From: Microbacterium sp. SCN 70-27
Lineage (GTDB): Bacteria > Actinomycetota > Actinomycetes > Actinomycetales > Microbacteriaceae
Length of the DNA: 64,000 nucleotides
Assembly: GCA_001724425.1 (NCBI GenBank)
Contig: MEEK01000016.1
Location: forward strand, 36,968 to 100,967
Direction of reading: 5' to 3'
A program made the position numbers and the translations under genes. How positions within the stretch are numbered: the first letter of the stretch is position 1; each line of letters opens with the position of its first letter. Shown here in pieces: positions 16,573 through 24,054 of this stretch. The notes beneath the pieces were generated by a model, which saw only the letters and a program-made list of their open reading frames with translations, had not been told where the DNA came from and ran no database searches.

Positions 16573-17385
16573 TCAGCGCGGCTCGACGCGGAAACGCCGG
16601 AGGGCGAGGGACGGATTGATGCGGCGCACCCGGTCGACGGTCGCCGCGTCGACGAACGCCACGGCCACGTCGGTCGCGGTGCCGATCCCGGCGATCTCGA
16701 CCCCCTGCGGATCGACGACGATCGAGGCGCCCACCCCGAGCGGCGGCGGGTGATCGGCCCCCGCCACGTACAGGGTGTTCTCGATGGCGCGCGCCTGCAG
16801 GAGCGTGCGCCAATGGTGCTCCTTGAGCGGTCCGCGCACCCATTCCGCCGCCGTGAGGACGACGTGCGCCCCCGCGTCCGCGAGCGTTCGCGCCACCTCG
16901 GGAAACCGCAGGTCGTAACAGGTCATCAGGGCGAACCGCACGCCGCCGACCGCGAACGTCTCGGGGGCATCGAGACCCCCCGCCTCGACCCAGTCCGACT
17001 CGCGCTGCCCGAAGGCGTCGTACAGGTGGAGCTTCCGGTAGGTCGCCTGGACCCCGCCCGCATCGACCGCGACGACGGTGTTGCGCACGCGCTCCCCGTC
17101 GCCGCTCTCGAGCAGGCCCGCGACGATCTCGACGCCGTGGCGTTCGGCGATCGCGCGAAGGGCCGTCGTGAAAGGACCGTCGACGTTCTGGGCGTGCTCG
17201 AGAAGCGACGCGTCGAACGGATCGATGAAGTAGCTCGCGTACTCCGGGAACAGCACGACCTCCGCGCCGCGGCGCGCCGCGGTCCCGGTGAGCTCCGCGA
17301 TCGCCTCGAGGTTCGCCGCCTCGTCGGCGGTCGGGGCGAACTGGGCGACGGCGACCCCGATCGGGCGGCCCGTGGCATCCGTCAT
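16573..17385 (-). CDS. Carbon-nitrogen hydrolase (nitrilase superfamily)
   Basis: 270-aa cytoplasmic hydrolase with the Glu-Lys-Cys triad: Glu in VLFPEYAS near 46-50, Lys in TYRKLHLYD near 118, and Cys in LMTCYDLRFPE near 154. The size and the CYDLRFPE motif match the omega-amidase / Nit-type branch that cleaves alpha-keto acid amides or deaminated glutathione. The adjacent aminotransferase is of the kind that can make such ketoamides, which supports (by inference) a shared salvage role although they face each other. The ATG overlaps the upstream DUF6328 stop by 4 bp. Confidence 0.85.
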   Translation of the reverse strand: MTDATGRPIGVAVAQFAPTADEAANLEAIAELTGTAARRGAEVVLFPEYASYFIDPFDASLLEHAQNVDGPFTTALRAIAERHGVEIVAGLLESGDGERVRNTVVAVDAGGVQATYRKLHLYDAFGQRESDWVEAGGLDAPETFAVGGVRFALMTCYDLRFPEVARTLADAGAHVVLTAAEWVRGPLKEHHWRTLLQARAIENTLYVAGADHPPPLGVGASIVVDPQGVEIAGIGTATDVAVAFVDAATVDRVRRINPSLALRRFRVEPR

Positions 17386-17921
17386 CGTGTCATCCCCTGT
17401 CTGCGCAGGGCCAGCGGGAAGACGAGCCACATCGCGATCACGGCCGCCGCGGCGACCGCCCCGGCTGTCCAGGCCGCCGCCGCACCGAGCACGATGTCGA
17501 AGACGAAGGCGAGCACGCCGACGAGCAGGAGCGAGACGGTGACGAGAGCCGTCACGAGCGCGGCGTGCCCGTAGGCGACGACGACGCGCTTCTCGCGGCG
17601 GCCGAAGACCATGCGATGCAGTGCGACGGGTGCGAGCGCGACGATGGCGCTGAGCCCCGCGAGCACGACGAGCGTGAGGTAGAAGACGCGCTGCGCGTAG
17701 CCGAGATCGCCGAACGCGGGTTGGAACGCGAGCGCCAGCAGGAACCCCGTGAGGATCTGCGTCCCCGTCTGAAGCACTCGCAGTTCCTGCAGCGCCTCGG
17801 TCCAGTTGCGGTCTGCGCGCTCGTTCGGCGTCTCGTCGCGCCCGTCCGCACGGTCATCGCCCTCGCGCAGATCACGCCGCGACGGCGGCCCGGAGCGGGC
17901 AGGCGGCGCGGCTTCGGTCAT
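17382..17921 (-). CDS. DUF6328 family membrane protein
   Basis: 179-aa protein with a charged N-terminus (about 1-45, many Arg/Asp), then TGTQILTGFLLALAFQPAF and three further hydrophobic segments, giving four transmembrane helices (about 52-72, 82-105, 122-145, 150-172). This matches the DUF6328 pattern of actinobacterial membrane proteins without known function. AGGA lies about 8 nt before the ATG. It is first in a two-gene operon with the nitrilase-family hydrolase. Confidence 0.7.
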   Translation of the reverse strand: MTEAAPPARSGPPSRRDLREGDDRADGRDETPNERADRNWTEALQELRVLQTGTQILTGFLLALAFQPAFGDLGYAQRVFYLTLVVLAGLSAIVALAPVALHRMVFGRREKRVVVAYGHAALVTALVTVSLLLVGVLAFVFDIVLGAAAAWTAGAVAAAAVIAMWLVFPLALRRQGMTR

Positions 17922-17985
17922 GCGCTCATCCTGCCTCTCGCATCCGGATGCCTGCAAACGGGCACCCGCACCCGCGAACCCGTGC

Positions 17986-17991
17986 TAGGCT
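17986..17991 (+). promoter_or_regulatory. -10 element of the initiator tRNA gene
   Basis: TAGGCT, 12 nt upstream of the mature tRNA 5' end. This fits a short 5' leader removed by RNase P. Confidence 0.5.
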
Positions 17992-18003
17992 ATCTTCTTG
18001 TGC

Positions 18004-18077
18004 CGCGGGGTGGAGCAGCTCGGTAGCTCGCTGGGCTCATAACCCAGAGGTCGCAGGTTCAAATCCTGTCCCCGCAA
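18004..18077 (+). tRNA. Initiator tRNA-Met (CAT)
   Basis: 74-nt cloverleaf. The acceptor stem pairs CGCGGGG with CCCCGCA so that position 1 is C opposite A72, the unpaired end that marks bacterial initiators. The anticodon stem has three stacked G-C pairs (GGG/CCC) around CTCATAA, with CAT at 18038-18040, and the T-loop is GTTCAAATC. CCA is not encoded. Both initiator identity features are visible, so this is the formyl-methionine tRNA rather than the elongator. Confidence 0.97.
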
Positions 18078-18082
18078 CAAGT

Positions 18083-18118
18083 GAAGGCCCCGGAAGCCGC
18101 AAGGCTTCCGGGGCCTTC
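18083..18118 (+). terminator. Strong hairpin after initiator tRNA
   Basis: 16-bp perfect stem (18083-18098 with 18103-18118) closed by a GCAA tetraloop, 5 nt after the tRNA. The following bases (GGCATG) lack a U-tract. Confidence 0.85.
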
Positions 18119-18414
18119 GGCATGCGCCGACGAGAGTCATCCGTGCGGGCCATCTCGTCCGATCGACTGCGGCAGGCGCCCCGACTCCGCCGAGGCGCGG
18201 GCGGCGAACCCCCGCATTCGCGATCGCCGGTTTCAGATCGCTGCGATCCTGCCCCCATCTCCCGCCGCATGTGTACGCACCCGAAGGGTTGCCGCCGAAG
18301 GCGGCGCCCGCCGCCTTCGGCGAGCAGATCGCCCTCCGCCGCATCCGATACTTAGGGGAAGCTCGCGCCGCGCGCAAGACATGGACGCCCCTCTGCCCTG
18401 CGGCTAGGATCGAG
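18119..18414. other. Non-coding stretch between tRNA terminator and idi promoter, with second hairpin
   Basis: No credible gene is seen on either strand. It holds one strong inverted repeat: CGCCGAAGGCGG at 18293-18304 and its complement at 18311-18322 around a 6-nt loop, about 93 bp upstream of the idi -10. No U-tract follows. It could be a late tRNA terminator, a boundary element, or the site of a small RNA that I cannot confirm. Low-complexity reading frames antisense to the tRNA are spurious. Confidence 0.6.
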
Positions 18415-18436
18415 TAGTATCGCTAGTCTGCCTAGC
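18415..18436 (+). promoter_or_regulatory. idi/crt operon promoter and candidate operator
   Basis: TAGTAT at 18415-18420 is a good -10. Directly downstream GCTAG (18422-18426) and CTAGC (18432-18436) form a perfect inverted repeat with 5-bp spacing over the expected transcription start (about 18427). A further CTAG occurs at 18404. The placement suits a dimeric repressor such as the MarR-type CrtR known for corynebacterial crt operons, but no regulator gene is in the window. Confidence 0.55.
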
Positions 18437-18461
18437 AAAAGCGAGAGGAGGGAGGGCGATC

Positions 18462-19022
18462 ATGATCGACGGCGACACGGGCACGGACCTGGTCGTGCTG
18501 CTCGATGAGAGCGGTGAGCCCATCGGAACAGCGCCGAAGTCGACCGTCCACACCCGCAACACCGCCCTTCACCTCGCATTCTCCTGTCACGTCTTCTCGC
18601 CGACAGGACAGGTGCTGGTCACGCGCCGCGCACTCCACAAGCCCACGTGGCCGGGCGTGTGGACGAACTCCTTCTGCGGGCATCCTCAGCCCGGCGAGCT
18701 TATGGTCGACGCGGTTCATCGGCGTGCCGAGGCGGAGCTCGGTCTTCGGATCGAGGATGTCCGACTCGTGCTGGGCGACTTCCGCTACCGCGCCGTCGAT
18801 GCGAGCGGCATCGTCGAGAACGAGCACTGCCCGGTGTTCACGGCGCGCGCCGCCGGGGACCCCCACCCGAACCCCGACGAAGTCGTCGAGTTCCGCTGGG
18901 TCGACGCGCACGACCTGCGCGCATCACTGCGCGCGACGCCGTGGGCGTTCAGCCCGTGGCTCGTGCTGCAGGCCGAGCACCTCTATGGGCTCGCTCCCCT
19001 CATGACCGGGGCGCCGGCATGA
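18462..19022 (+). CDS. idi: Isopentenyl-diphosphate delta-isomerase, type I
   Basis: 186-aa Nudix-fold enzyme interconverting IPP and DMAPP, the entry to the carotenoid pathway. TNSFCGHPQPGE near 68-79 contains the catalytic Cys72, and ENEHCPVF near 125-132 the catalytic/metal Glu; conserved His ligands lie in the NTALHLAFSCH region. Length matches the bacterial type. GGAGGGAGGG lies 5-8 nt before ATG 18462, an unusually strong ribosome site for this window. It is first of seven genes; its TGA overlaps the crtE ATG. Confidence 0.95.
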   Translation: MIDGDTGTDLVVLLDESGEPIGTAPKSTVHTRNTALHLAFSCHVFSPTGQVLVTRRALHKPTWPGVWTNSFCGHPQPGELMVDAVHRRAEAELGLRIEDVRLVLGDFRYRAVDASGIVENEHCPVFTARAAGDPHPNPDEVVEFRWVDAHDLRASLRATPWAFSPWLVLQAEHLYGLAPLMTGAPA

Positions 19023-20089
19023 TCGCCCTCGACGACACCGATCAGCGCGGCGTCGACGGCGCCATCGACGCCGCGTTGGAACGCCTGGTCCGCCGCGGCG
19101 GGGCTCTCGGCGGCGGCAGCACGCACCTCACCCAGGCCGCGGCGTCCGCAGCCTCCGGCGGGAAGAGACTGCGCCCCCGGCTCGTCGTCGCCTCGTACCG
19201 ATCGTTCTCCGCACCCGCCCACGCGGCGGTGTCCGACGAGGACGCCTGGCAGGTCGCCGCCGCGTTCGAACTGCTCCACGCCGCCTTCGTCGTGCACGAC
19301 GACATCATCGACGGCGACGTCGAACGGCGCGGAGTGCCCAACGTCGCCGGTCGCTTCCAGGATCGTGCGCGCCGTCACGATGCCACCCCCGACGACACGG
19401 CCGCCGTCGGCAGGGCGGCGGGGCTCCTCGCCGGCGACCTCCTGCTGTTCGAGGCGACGCGTCTGGTCGCCTCGATCGGTGCGGACGCCCGCGTCCGCAC
19501 CGAGCTGATCGACGTCCTCGACGAGGCGATCCTCGTCTCCGCCGCCGGCGAACTCGCCGATGTCGAGAACGCCGCCTACCGGGTCGTTCCCGACACGGAT
19601 GCCCTGCTGCGCGCGGCACACGACAAGACCTCCGCATACTCCTTCGAAGCCCCGCTCGTGGCGGGTGCGATCCTCGCGGGGGCTCCGCGCGGCGCGCAGC
19701 GTGCGCTCGCGGACGCCGCCGCCGACCTCGGTCTCGCCTTCCAGCTCGTCGACGATCTCATCGGCACGTTCGGCACGCGGGTGCAGGCAGGTCGCGCCCC
19801 GGGTGCGGACCTGCGCCAAGCGAAGCGGACTCCCCTCATCGGCATCGCGCGGGACACCGACGCCTGGCCCGAAGTGCGCACCGCCCTCGCACTCGCCCAC
19901 ACCGGCCCTGTGGCGGTCCGCCGTGCCCAGCGCGTGCTGGAAGCCAGCGGCGCGCGGCACGACGTCGTCGCACTCGTCGGCGACGCCCTCCAGCGTGCGC
20001 GCGCGAACGCCTCCCATCCGAAGCTTCCCGCGCCGACCGTGTCGCTGCTGGCCCGCATCGCCGATGCGGTGGAGAGTCGGGTGCCATGA
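19019..20089 (+). CDS. crtE: Geranylgeranyl diphosphate synthase
   Basis: 356-aa trans-prenyltransferase. KRLRPRL near 49-55 binds IPP pyrophosphate, HDDIIDGD at 93-100 is the first Asp-rich motif, and VDDLIGTFG near 244-252 plus KRTPL near 269 form the second-motif region, with Gly in place of the last Asp, as is common in actinobacterial crtE. It condenses IPP onto DMAPP to C20 diphosphate for phytoene and also supplies the C5 units' context for C50 elongation. ATGA overlap with idi and with crtB. Confidence 0.93.
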   Translation: MIALDDTDQRGVDGAIDAALERLVRRGGALGGGSTHLTQAAASAASGGKRLRPRLVVASYRSFSAPAHAAVSDEDAWQVAAAFELLHAAFVVHDDIIDGDVERRGVPNVAGRFQDRARRHDATPDDTAAVGRAAGLLAGDLLLFEATRLVASIGADARVRTELIDVLDEAILVSAAGELADVENAAYRVVPDTDALLRAAHDKTSAYSFEAPLVAGAILAGAPRGAQRALADAAADLGLAFQLVDDLIGTFGTRVQAGRAPGADLRQAKRTPLIGIARDTDAWPEVRTALALAHTGPVAVRRAQRVLEASGARHDVVALVGDALQRARANASHPKLPAPTVSLLARIADAVESRVP

Positions 20090-20940
20090 CCGCACCGACG
20101 CTCTACGACCGGTGCGCCCAGGATGCCGCCGGCGCCGTCATCGCCGCATACTCGACGTCCTTCTCCCTCGCGTGCCGTCTTCTCGGGCCGCGGGTGCGCA
20201 CCGGCATCCGCAGCGTGTACGCCCTCGTGCGGATCGCCGACGAGATCGTCGACGGCGCCGCGGCGAGCGCGGGCCTGCCCGCACCGACTCAGCGTCTCCT
20301 CCTCGACGCGTTCGAAGCGGAGACGCTCGCCGCCGTCGAGCGCGGCTTCAGTACCGACCTCATCGTCCATGCATTCGCCTTGGCAGCTCGCGAGTGCGGC
20401 ATCGGCACGGACCTCATCCGCCCCTTCTTCGCCTCGATGCGCACCGACCTCACCCGCATGCAGCACGACGCGTCGTCCCACGACGCGTACGTGTACGGCT
20501 CCGCTGAGGTCGTGGGTCTCATGTGCGTGCAGGTCTTCGTGAACGCCGGCAGGGAGGCACACACGCCACCCGCCGCCGAACTCACCGACGGGGCGCGCCG
20601 GCTCGGCTCGGCGTTCCAAGACGTCAACTTCCTGCGCGACCTCGCCGACGACCGCGACCGCCTCGGGCGCGACTACCTCGGCATCGACGGCAAGGGCGTC
20701 GACCGCGCGGCCGTCCTGGACCGCATCGATCGCGACCTGGATGCCGCCGCCGCGGCGATCCCGCTGCTGCCTGCCGACTGTCGACGGGCGGTCACGACGG
20801 CGCACGGACTGTTCGCGGAGCTCGCCCGGCGCCTGCGTGATGACACGACGGAGGGCCGCGTCTCGGTGCCGACCTCGGTGAAGGCGACGATCGCGGCGAA
20901 AGCGATCGCGGGTCGGCCTCCGAGGCGGGTCGTCGCGTGA
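20086..20940 (+). CDS. crtB: Phytoene synthase
   Basis: 284-aa squalene/phytoene synthase-family protein joining two GGPP to 15-cis-phytoene. First Asp-rich motif RIADEIVDG (Asp52, Asp56) and second QDVNFLRDLADDRDRLGRDY near 178-197 are intact, with YSTSFSLAC at the N-terminal substrate entry (residues 22-30). ATGA overlap upstream with crtE and GTGA overlap downstream with crtI. Confidence 0.95.
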   Translation: MTAPTLYDRCAQDAAGAVIAAYSTSFSLACRLLGPRVRTGIRSVYALVRIADEIVDGAAASAGLPAPTQRLLLDAFEAETLAAVERGFSTDLIVHAFALAARECGIGTDLIRPFFASMRTDLTRMQHDASSHDAYVYGSAEVVGLMCVQVFVNAGREAHTPPAAELTDGARRLGSAFQDVNFLRDLADDRDRLGRDYLGIDGKGVDRAAVLDRIDRDLDAAAAAIPLLPADCRRAVTTAHGLFAELARRLRDDTTEGRVSVPTSVKATIAAKAIAGRPPRRVVA

Positions 20941-22499
20941 GCGGTACGGCCGCGGTGGTCGGCGGAGGAATCTCCGGCCTCGCGACGGCGGCGCTGCTCG
21001 CACGGGAGGGCTGGGATGTCTCACTGTGGGAGGCGCGCGATGAACTGGGCGGCCGGGCGGGCTCATGGGAGCAGGACGGCTTCCGGTTCGACACGGGGCC
21101 CAGCTGGTACCTCATGCCGGAGGTGTTCGACCACTTCTTCCGTCTGCTGGGAACCACCGCACAGCGCGAGCTCGACCTCGTGCCGCTCACTCCGGCCTAT
21201 CGGGTGTACGGCGAGCCGGATGCCGCCGGGGCGGGCCCTGTGGTCGATGTCGTCTCGGGGCGGGGCGCAGCGCGCGCCCTCTTCGAGGATCGCGAACCGG
21301 GCGCCGGAGTACGCCTGGATGCCTACCTCGACTCCGCTCGGGAGGCCTACGACCTCGCGGTCGACCGCTTCCTCTACGACACATACGCGACGGGCGAAAG
21401 CCTCCGTGATCCCGCGCTCCTGCGCCGCCTCCCCACGCTCGCGCCCCTGCTCGCCCGCTCTCTGGAGAAGCATGTCGCCGCGCGGTTCGAGGACCCGCTG
21501 CTGCGGCAGATCCTCGGCTACCCCGCCGTGTTCCTCGGCGCGTCGCCCGACACGGCGCCCGCGCTCTACCACCTGATGAGCCACCTCGACCTCGACGAGG
21601 GCGTCCTCTACCCGCGAGGCGGGTTCACGGAGGTGATCGCGGCGATCGCGCGGCTGGCCGAGGGCGCGGGCGCGCACCTGCACACGAACACCCCGGTGGA
21701 CCGCATCATCGTCGAGTCCGGGCGGGCGCGCGGCATCCGCCTCGCCGACGGCACCGAGCACCGCACCGACCTCGTCGTCTCGACCGCCGATCTCCACCAC
21801 ACCGAGGCACGTCTGCTCGACCAGACGGACCGCAGCTACTCCGAGCGGTGGTGGCGGCGACGCAACCCCGGCCCGGGCGCCCTCCTGCTTCTCCTGGGAG
21901 TCGATGGCGAGCTTCCGCAGCTCGCCCACCACACGCTCCTGTTCGCGAAGGACTGGGAGCGGAACTTCGCGGATGTGTTCGGCCCCGCGGGGCGGATCCC
22001 GGATCCCGCCTCCATCTACATCTGCCGACCCTCGGCCACCGACGACACGGTCGCGCCGGCCGGAGCGGAGAACCTCTTCGTGCTCGTGCCGATGCCCGCC
22101 GATCCGGGGCTCGGACACGGGGGTGTCGGCCGTGCCGGCGACACACTGATCGAAGAGGCCGCGGACCGCGTCATCGCCCAGATCGCGCAGTGGGCGCAGA
22201 TCCCGGATCTCGCGAGCCGCATCCGCGTGCGACGCACGATCGCCCCCGCCGATTTCGAAGCCGATCTCGGCGCGTGGCGCGGGGGTGCCCTCGGCCTCGC
22301 GCACACGCTCCGCCAGAGCGCCCTGTTCCGCCCCCGGAACGCTTCCCGCCGGGTGGAGTCGCTCCTGTACGCGGGAACGTCCGTCCTCCCCGGCATCGGA
22401 CTGCCGATGTGTCTCATCTCGGCCGAACTCGTGGTGAAGCGTGTGCGTGGACGCAGTGGCGCCGCCCGCCTCCCCGAGCCGGCACCGATCGGGCAGTGA
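20937..22499 (+). CDS. crtI: Phytoene desaturase
   Basis: 520-aa flavoprotein oxidase converting phytoene to lycopene. The N-terminal FAD-binding turn is VVGGGISGLATA near 6-17, followed by DELGGRAGSW and DTGPSWYLMP; the C-terminal flavin motif reads LYAGTSVLPGIGLPMCLISAE near the end. Start is GTG within the GTGA overlap with crtB; no alternative start fits the FAD motif as well. Probably membrane-associated. Confidence 0.95.
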   Translation: MSGTAAVVGGGISGLATAALLAREGWDVSLWEARDELGGRAGSWEQDGFRFDTGPSWYLMPEVFDHFFRLLGTTAQRELDLVPLTPAYRVYGEPDAAGAGPVVDVVSGRGAARALFEDREPGAGVRLDAYLDSAREAYDLAVDRFLYDTYATGESLRDPALLRRLPTLAPLLARSLEKHVAARFEDPLLRQILGYPAVFLGASPDTAPALYHLMSHLDLDEGVLYPRGGFTEVIAAIARLAEGAGAHLHTNTPVDRIIVESGRARGIRLADGTEHRTDLVVSTADLHHTEARLLDQTDRSYSERWWRRRNPGPGALLLLLGVDGELPQLAHHTLLFAKDWERNFADVFGPAGRIPDPASIYICRPSATDDTVAPAGAENLFVLVPMPADPGLGHGGVGRAGDTLIEEAADRVIAQIAQWAQIPDLASRIRVRRTIAPADFEADLGAWRGGALGLAHTLRQSALFRPRNASRRVESLLYAGTSVLPGIGLPMCLISAELVVKRVRGRSGAARLPEPAPIGQ

Positions 22500-22843
22500 C
22501 AGTGCCCGGGCTCTACCTGCTGCTCCTGCTCGTCTCGTTCGCCGGCATGATGGTCCTCGACGCGCGGCATCGCCTCGCCCTCTGGGCAGCGCCCGTACCC
22601 GCGGGGCTCGCGGTCGTCATCGGCACGGTCTTCTTCCTCGCGTGGGATGCCGCGGGCATCGCGACGGGAGTGTTCGTGAGGGGCGACTCGCCACTGCTTC
22701 TCGGGATAGATCTGGCCCCGCACCTCCCGCTGGAGGAACCGGTCTTCCTCGCCTTCCTGTGTCATCTCGCCCTCGTCGTGCACGCCACGGCGATTCGCCT
22801 GCGCGCGCGACGGCGCACCGCCCGCGAGGACGGTGCCCGATGA
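22496..22843 (+). CDS. crtYe: Carotenoid cyclase subunit A (lycopene cyclase domain)
   Basis: 115-aa protein with three transmembrane helices (about 6-24, 33-56, 84-106) and the conserved loop PLLLGIDLAPHLPLEEPVFL-type motif (PLEEPVF near 84-90), characteristic of the half-size cyclase subunits of C50 pathways. It must pair with the next gene product to form a heterodimeric cyclase. GTG 22496 is chosen because it makes the GTGA overlap with crtI seen at every other junction in the operon; GTG 22502 is two codons later. Ring type (epsilon, beta or gamma) cannot be deduced here. Confidence 0.85.
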   Translation: MTVPGLYLLLLLVSFAGMMVLDARHRLALWAAPVPAGLAVVIGTVFFLAWDAAGIATGVFVRGDSPLLLGIDLAPHLPLEEPVFLAFLCHLALVVHATAIRLRARRRTAREDGAR

Positions 22844-23169
22844 CCTACGCGCTCATCGTGCTCCCGTTCCTCGTCGTCGCCGTCATCGTGACACTCGCCT
22901 CGGCCGTCCGTCCGCGCTTCAGCGAACGCCTGCGCGCATCGACACTCACGGCGATCGTGCTCGTCATCCTCACCGCGGTCTTCGACAACCTCATGATCGC
23001 CGCCGACCTGTTCACCTATCCCGCGCACCTCATCAGCGGCATCCGCGTCGGCCTCGCGCCGATCGAGGACTTCTCGTATCCGTTGGCCGCCGCCTTCATG
23101 GTCCCGGCCGTCCGGTCGCTGCTCAGCCCTCGGGCTGCGGACGCGACAGACCCGGAGCCGGAGTCGTGA
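22840..23169 (+). CDS. crtYf: Carotenoid cyclase subunit B (lycopene cyclase domain)
   Basis: 109-aa protein with three transmembrane helices (about 3-22, 36-55, 78-95) and the motifs FDNLMIAADLF near 48-58 and APIEDFSYPL near 73-82, where the PIEDF element is the hallmark of this cyclase family. It partners CrtYe. The hydrophilic C-tail is short. ATGA overlap upstream, GTGA overlap downstream. Confidence 0.85.
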   Translation: MTYALIVLPFLVVAVIVTLASAVRPRFSERLRASTLTAIVLVILTAVFDNLMIAADLFTYPAHLISGIRVGLAPIEDFSYPLAAAFMVPAVRSLLSPRAADATDPEPES

Positions 23170-24032
23170 TCCGGCAGCTGCTGGTCTCCTCGCGCCCGGT
23201 GAGCTGGGTCAACACGGCGTACCCGTTCGCGGCCGCGTACCTCTTGACGACGCGCGAGATCGATCCGACTCTCGTCGTGGGCACGCTCTTCTTCCTCGTG
23301 CCGTACAACCTCGCCATGTACGGGATCAACGACGTCTTCGACTACGCGTCCGACCTTCGCAACCCGCGCAAAGGCGGCGCACACGGCGCGGTGCTCGATC
23401 CGCGACTGCACCGCGCGACGCTCTGGGCCGCGGCACTCGCCTGCGCACCGTTCATCGTGTTCCTCGTCATCGTGGGATCCCCCGTGTCGTGGGTCGTGCT
23501 CGCACTGAGCCTCTTCTTCGTGGTCGCGTATTCGGCGCCGCCGCTGCGCCTGAAGGAGCGACCCGTCGCCGATTCGGTCACGAGCAGCATCCACTTCGTC
23601 TCCCCGGCGGTCTACGGCCTGGTGCTCGCGGGAGCGGAACTCACACTGCCGCTGGCAGCGATCCTGCTGGCGTTCTTCCTCTGGGGCGTGGCCTCGCACG
23701 CCTTCGGTGCCGTGCAGGATGTCGCGGCGGATCGGGCGGCGGGGATCGCGTCGATCGCGACGGCGTTCGGTCCTGCTCGCACCGTCCGGCTCGCGCTCAT
23801 CGCCTATGCGCTCGCCGGGGTCGCGATGCTCGCGACCTCGTGGCCCGGGCCACTCGCCGCCCTCCTCGCGCTGCCCTACCTCGCCACGGTCTGGCCGTAC
23901 CGCACGGTGACGGATGCCACGGCCGACCGCGCCACGCGCGGCTGGGACCGCTTCCTCTGGCTCAATCAGGGCACCGGCTTCGCGGTCACGCTTCTGCTGA
24001 TCTGGTGGTGGGCGCGGGCGCTCACCTCGTGA
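23166..24032 (+). CDS. crtEb: Lycopene elongase / C50 carotenoid prenyltransferase (UbiA family)
   Basis: 288-aa UbiA-type membrane prenyltransferase with about eight hydrophobic helices. Two Asp-rich motifs face the membrane: INDVFDYASD near 54-63 and QDVAADRAAG near 184-193, and YSAPPLRLKERP lies between. It adds two hydroxylated or dehydrated C5 units to lycopene, converting C40 to C45/C50 (as in flavuxanthin, the precursor of decaprenoxanthin-type pigments), before cyclisation by CrtYe/CrtYf. Last gene of the operon; its stop codon lies in a 10-bp hairpin. Confidence 0.9.
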   Translation: MIRQLLVSSRPVSWVNTAYPFAAAYLLTTREIDPTLVVGTLFFLVPYNLAMYGINDVFDYASDLRNPRKGGAHGAVLDPRLHRATLWAAALACAPFIVFLVIVGSPVSWVVLALSLFFVVAYSAPPLRLKERPVADSVTSSIHFVSPAVYGLVLAGAELTLPLAAILLAFFLWGVASHAFGAVQDVAADRAAGIASIATAFGPARTVRLALIAYALAGVAMLATSWPGPLAALLALPYLATVWPYRTVTDATADRATRGWDRFLWLNQGTGFAVTLLLIWWWARALTS

Positions 24033-24038
24033 GCGCCC
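24016..24038. terminator. Bidirectional hairpin at crtEb / UPF0182 junction
   Basis: GGGCGCTCAC (24016-24025) and GTGAGCGCCC (24029-24038) form a perfect 10-bp stem with a 3-nt loop that includes the crtEb TGA. Flanking CTGGTGG and CCACCAG extend the pairing with one bulge. Confidence 0.75.
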
Positions 24039-24054
24039 ACCCACCAGATGGAGA

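Noticed and set aside
17985-18377. Minus-strand reading frames across the tRNA, with peptides such as GQDLNLRPLGYEPSEL or GTGFEPATSGL
   Set aside because: These are the well-known spurious peptides produced by translating the antisense of tRNA-Met genes; no ribosome site or coding bias.
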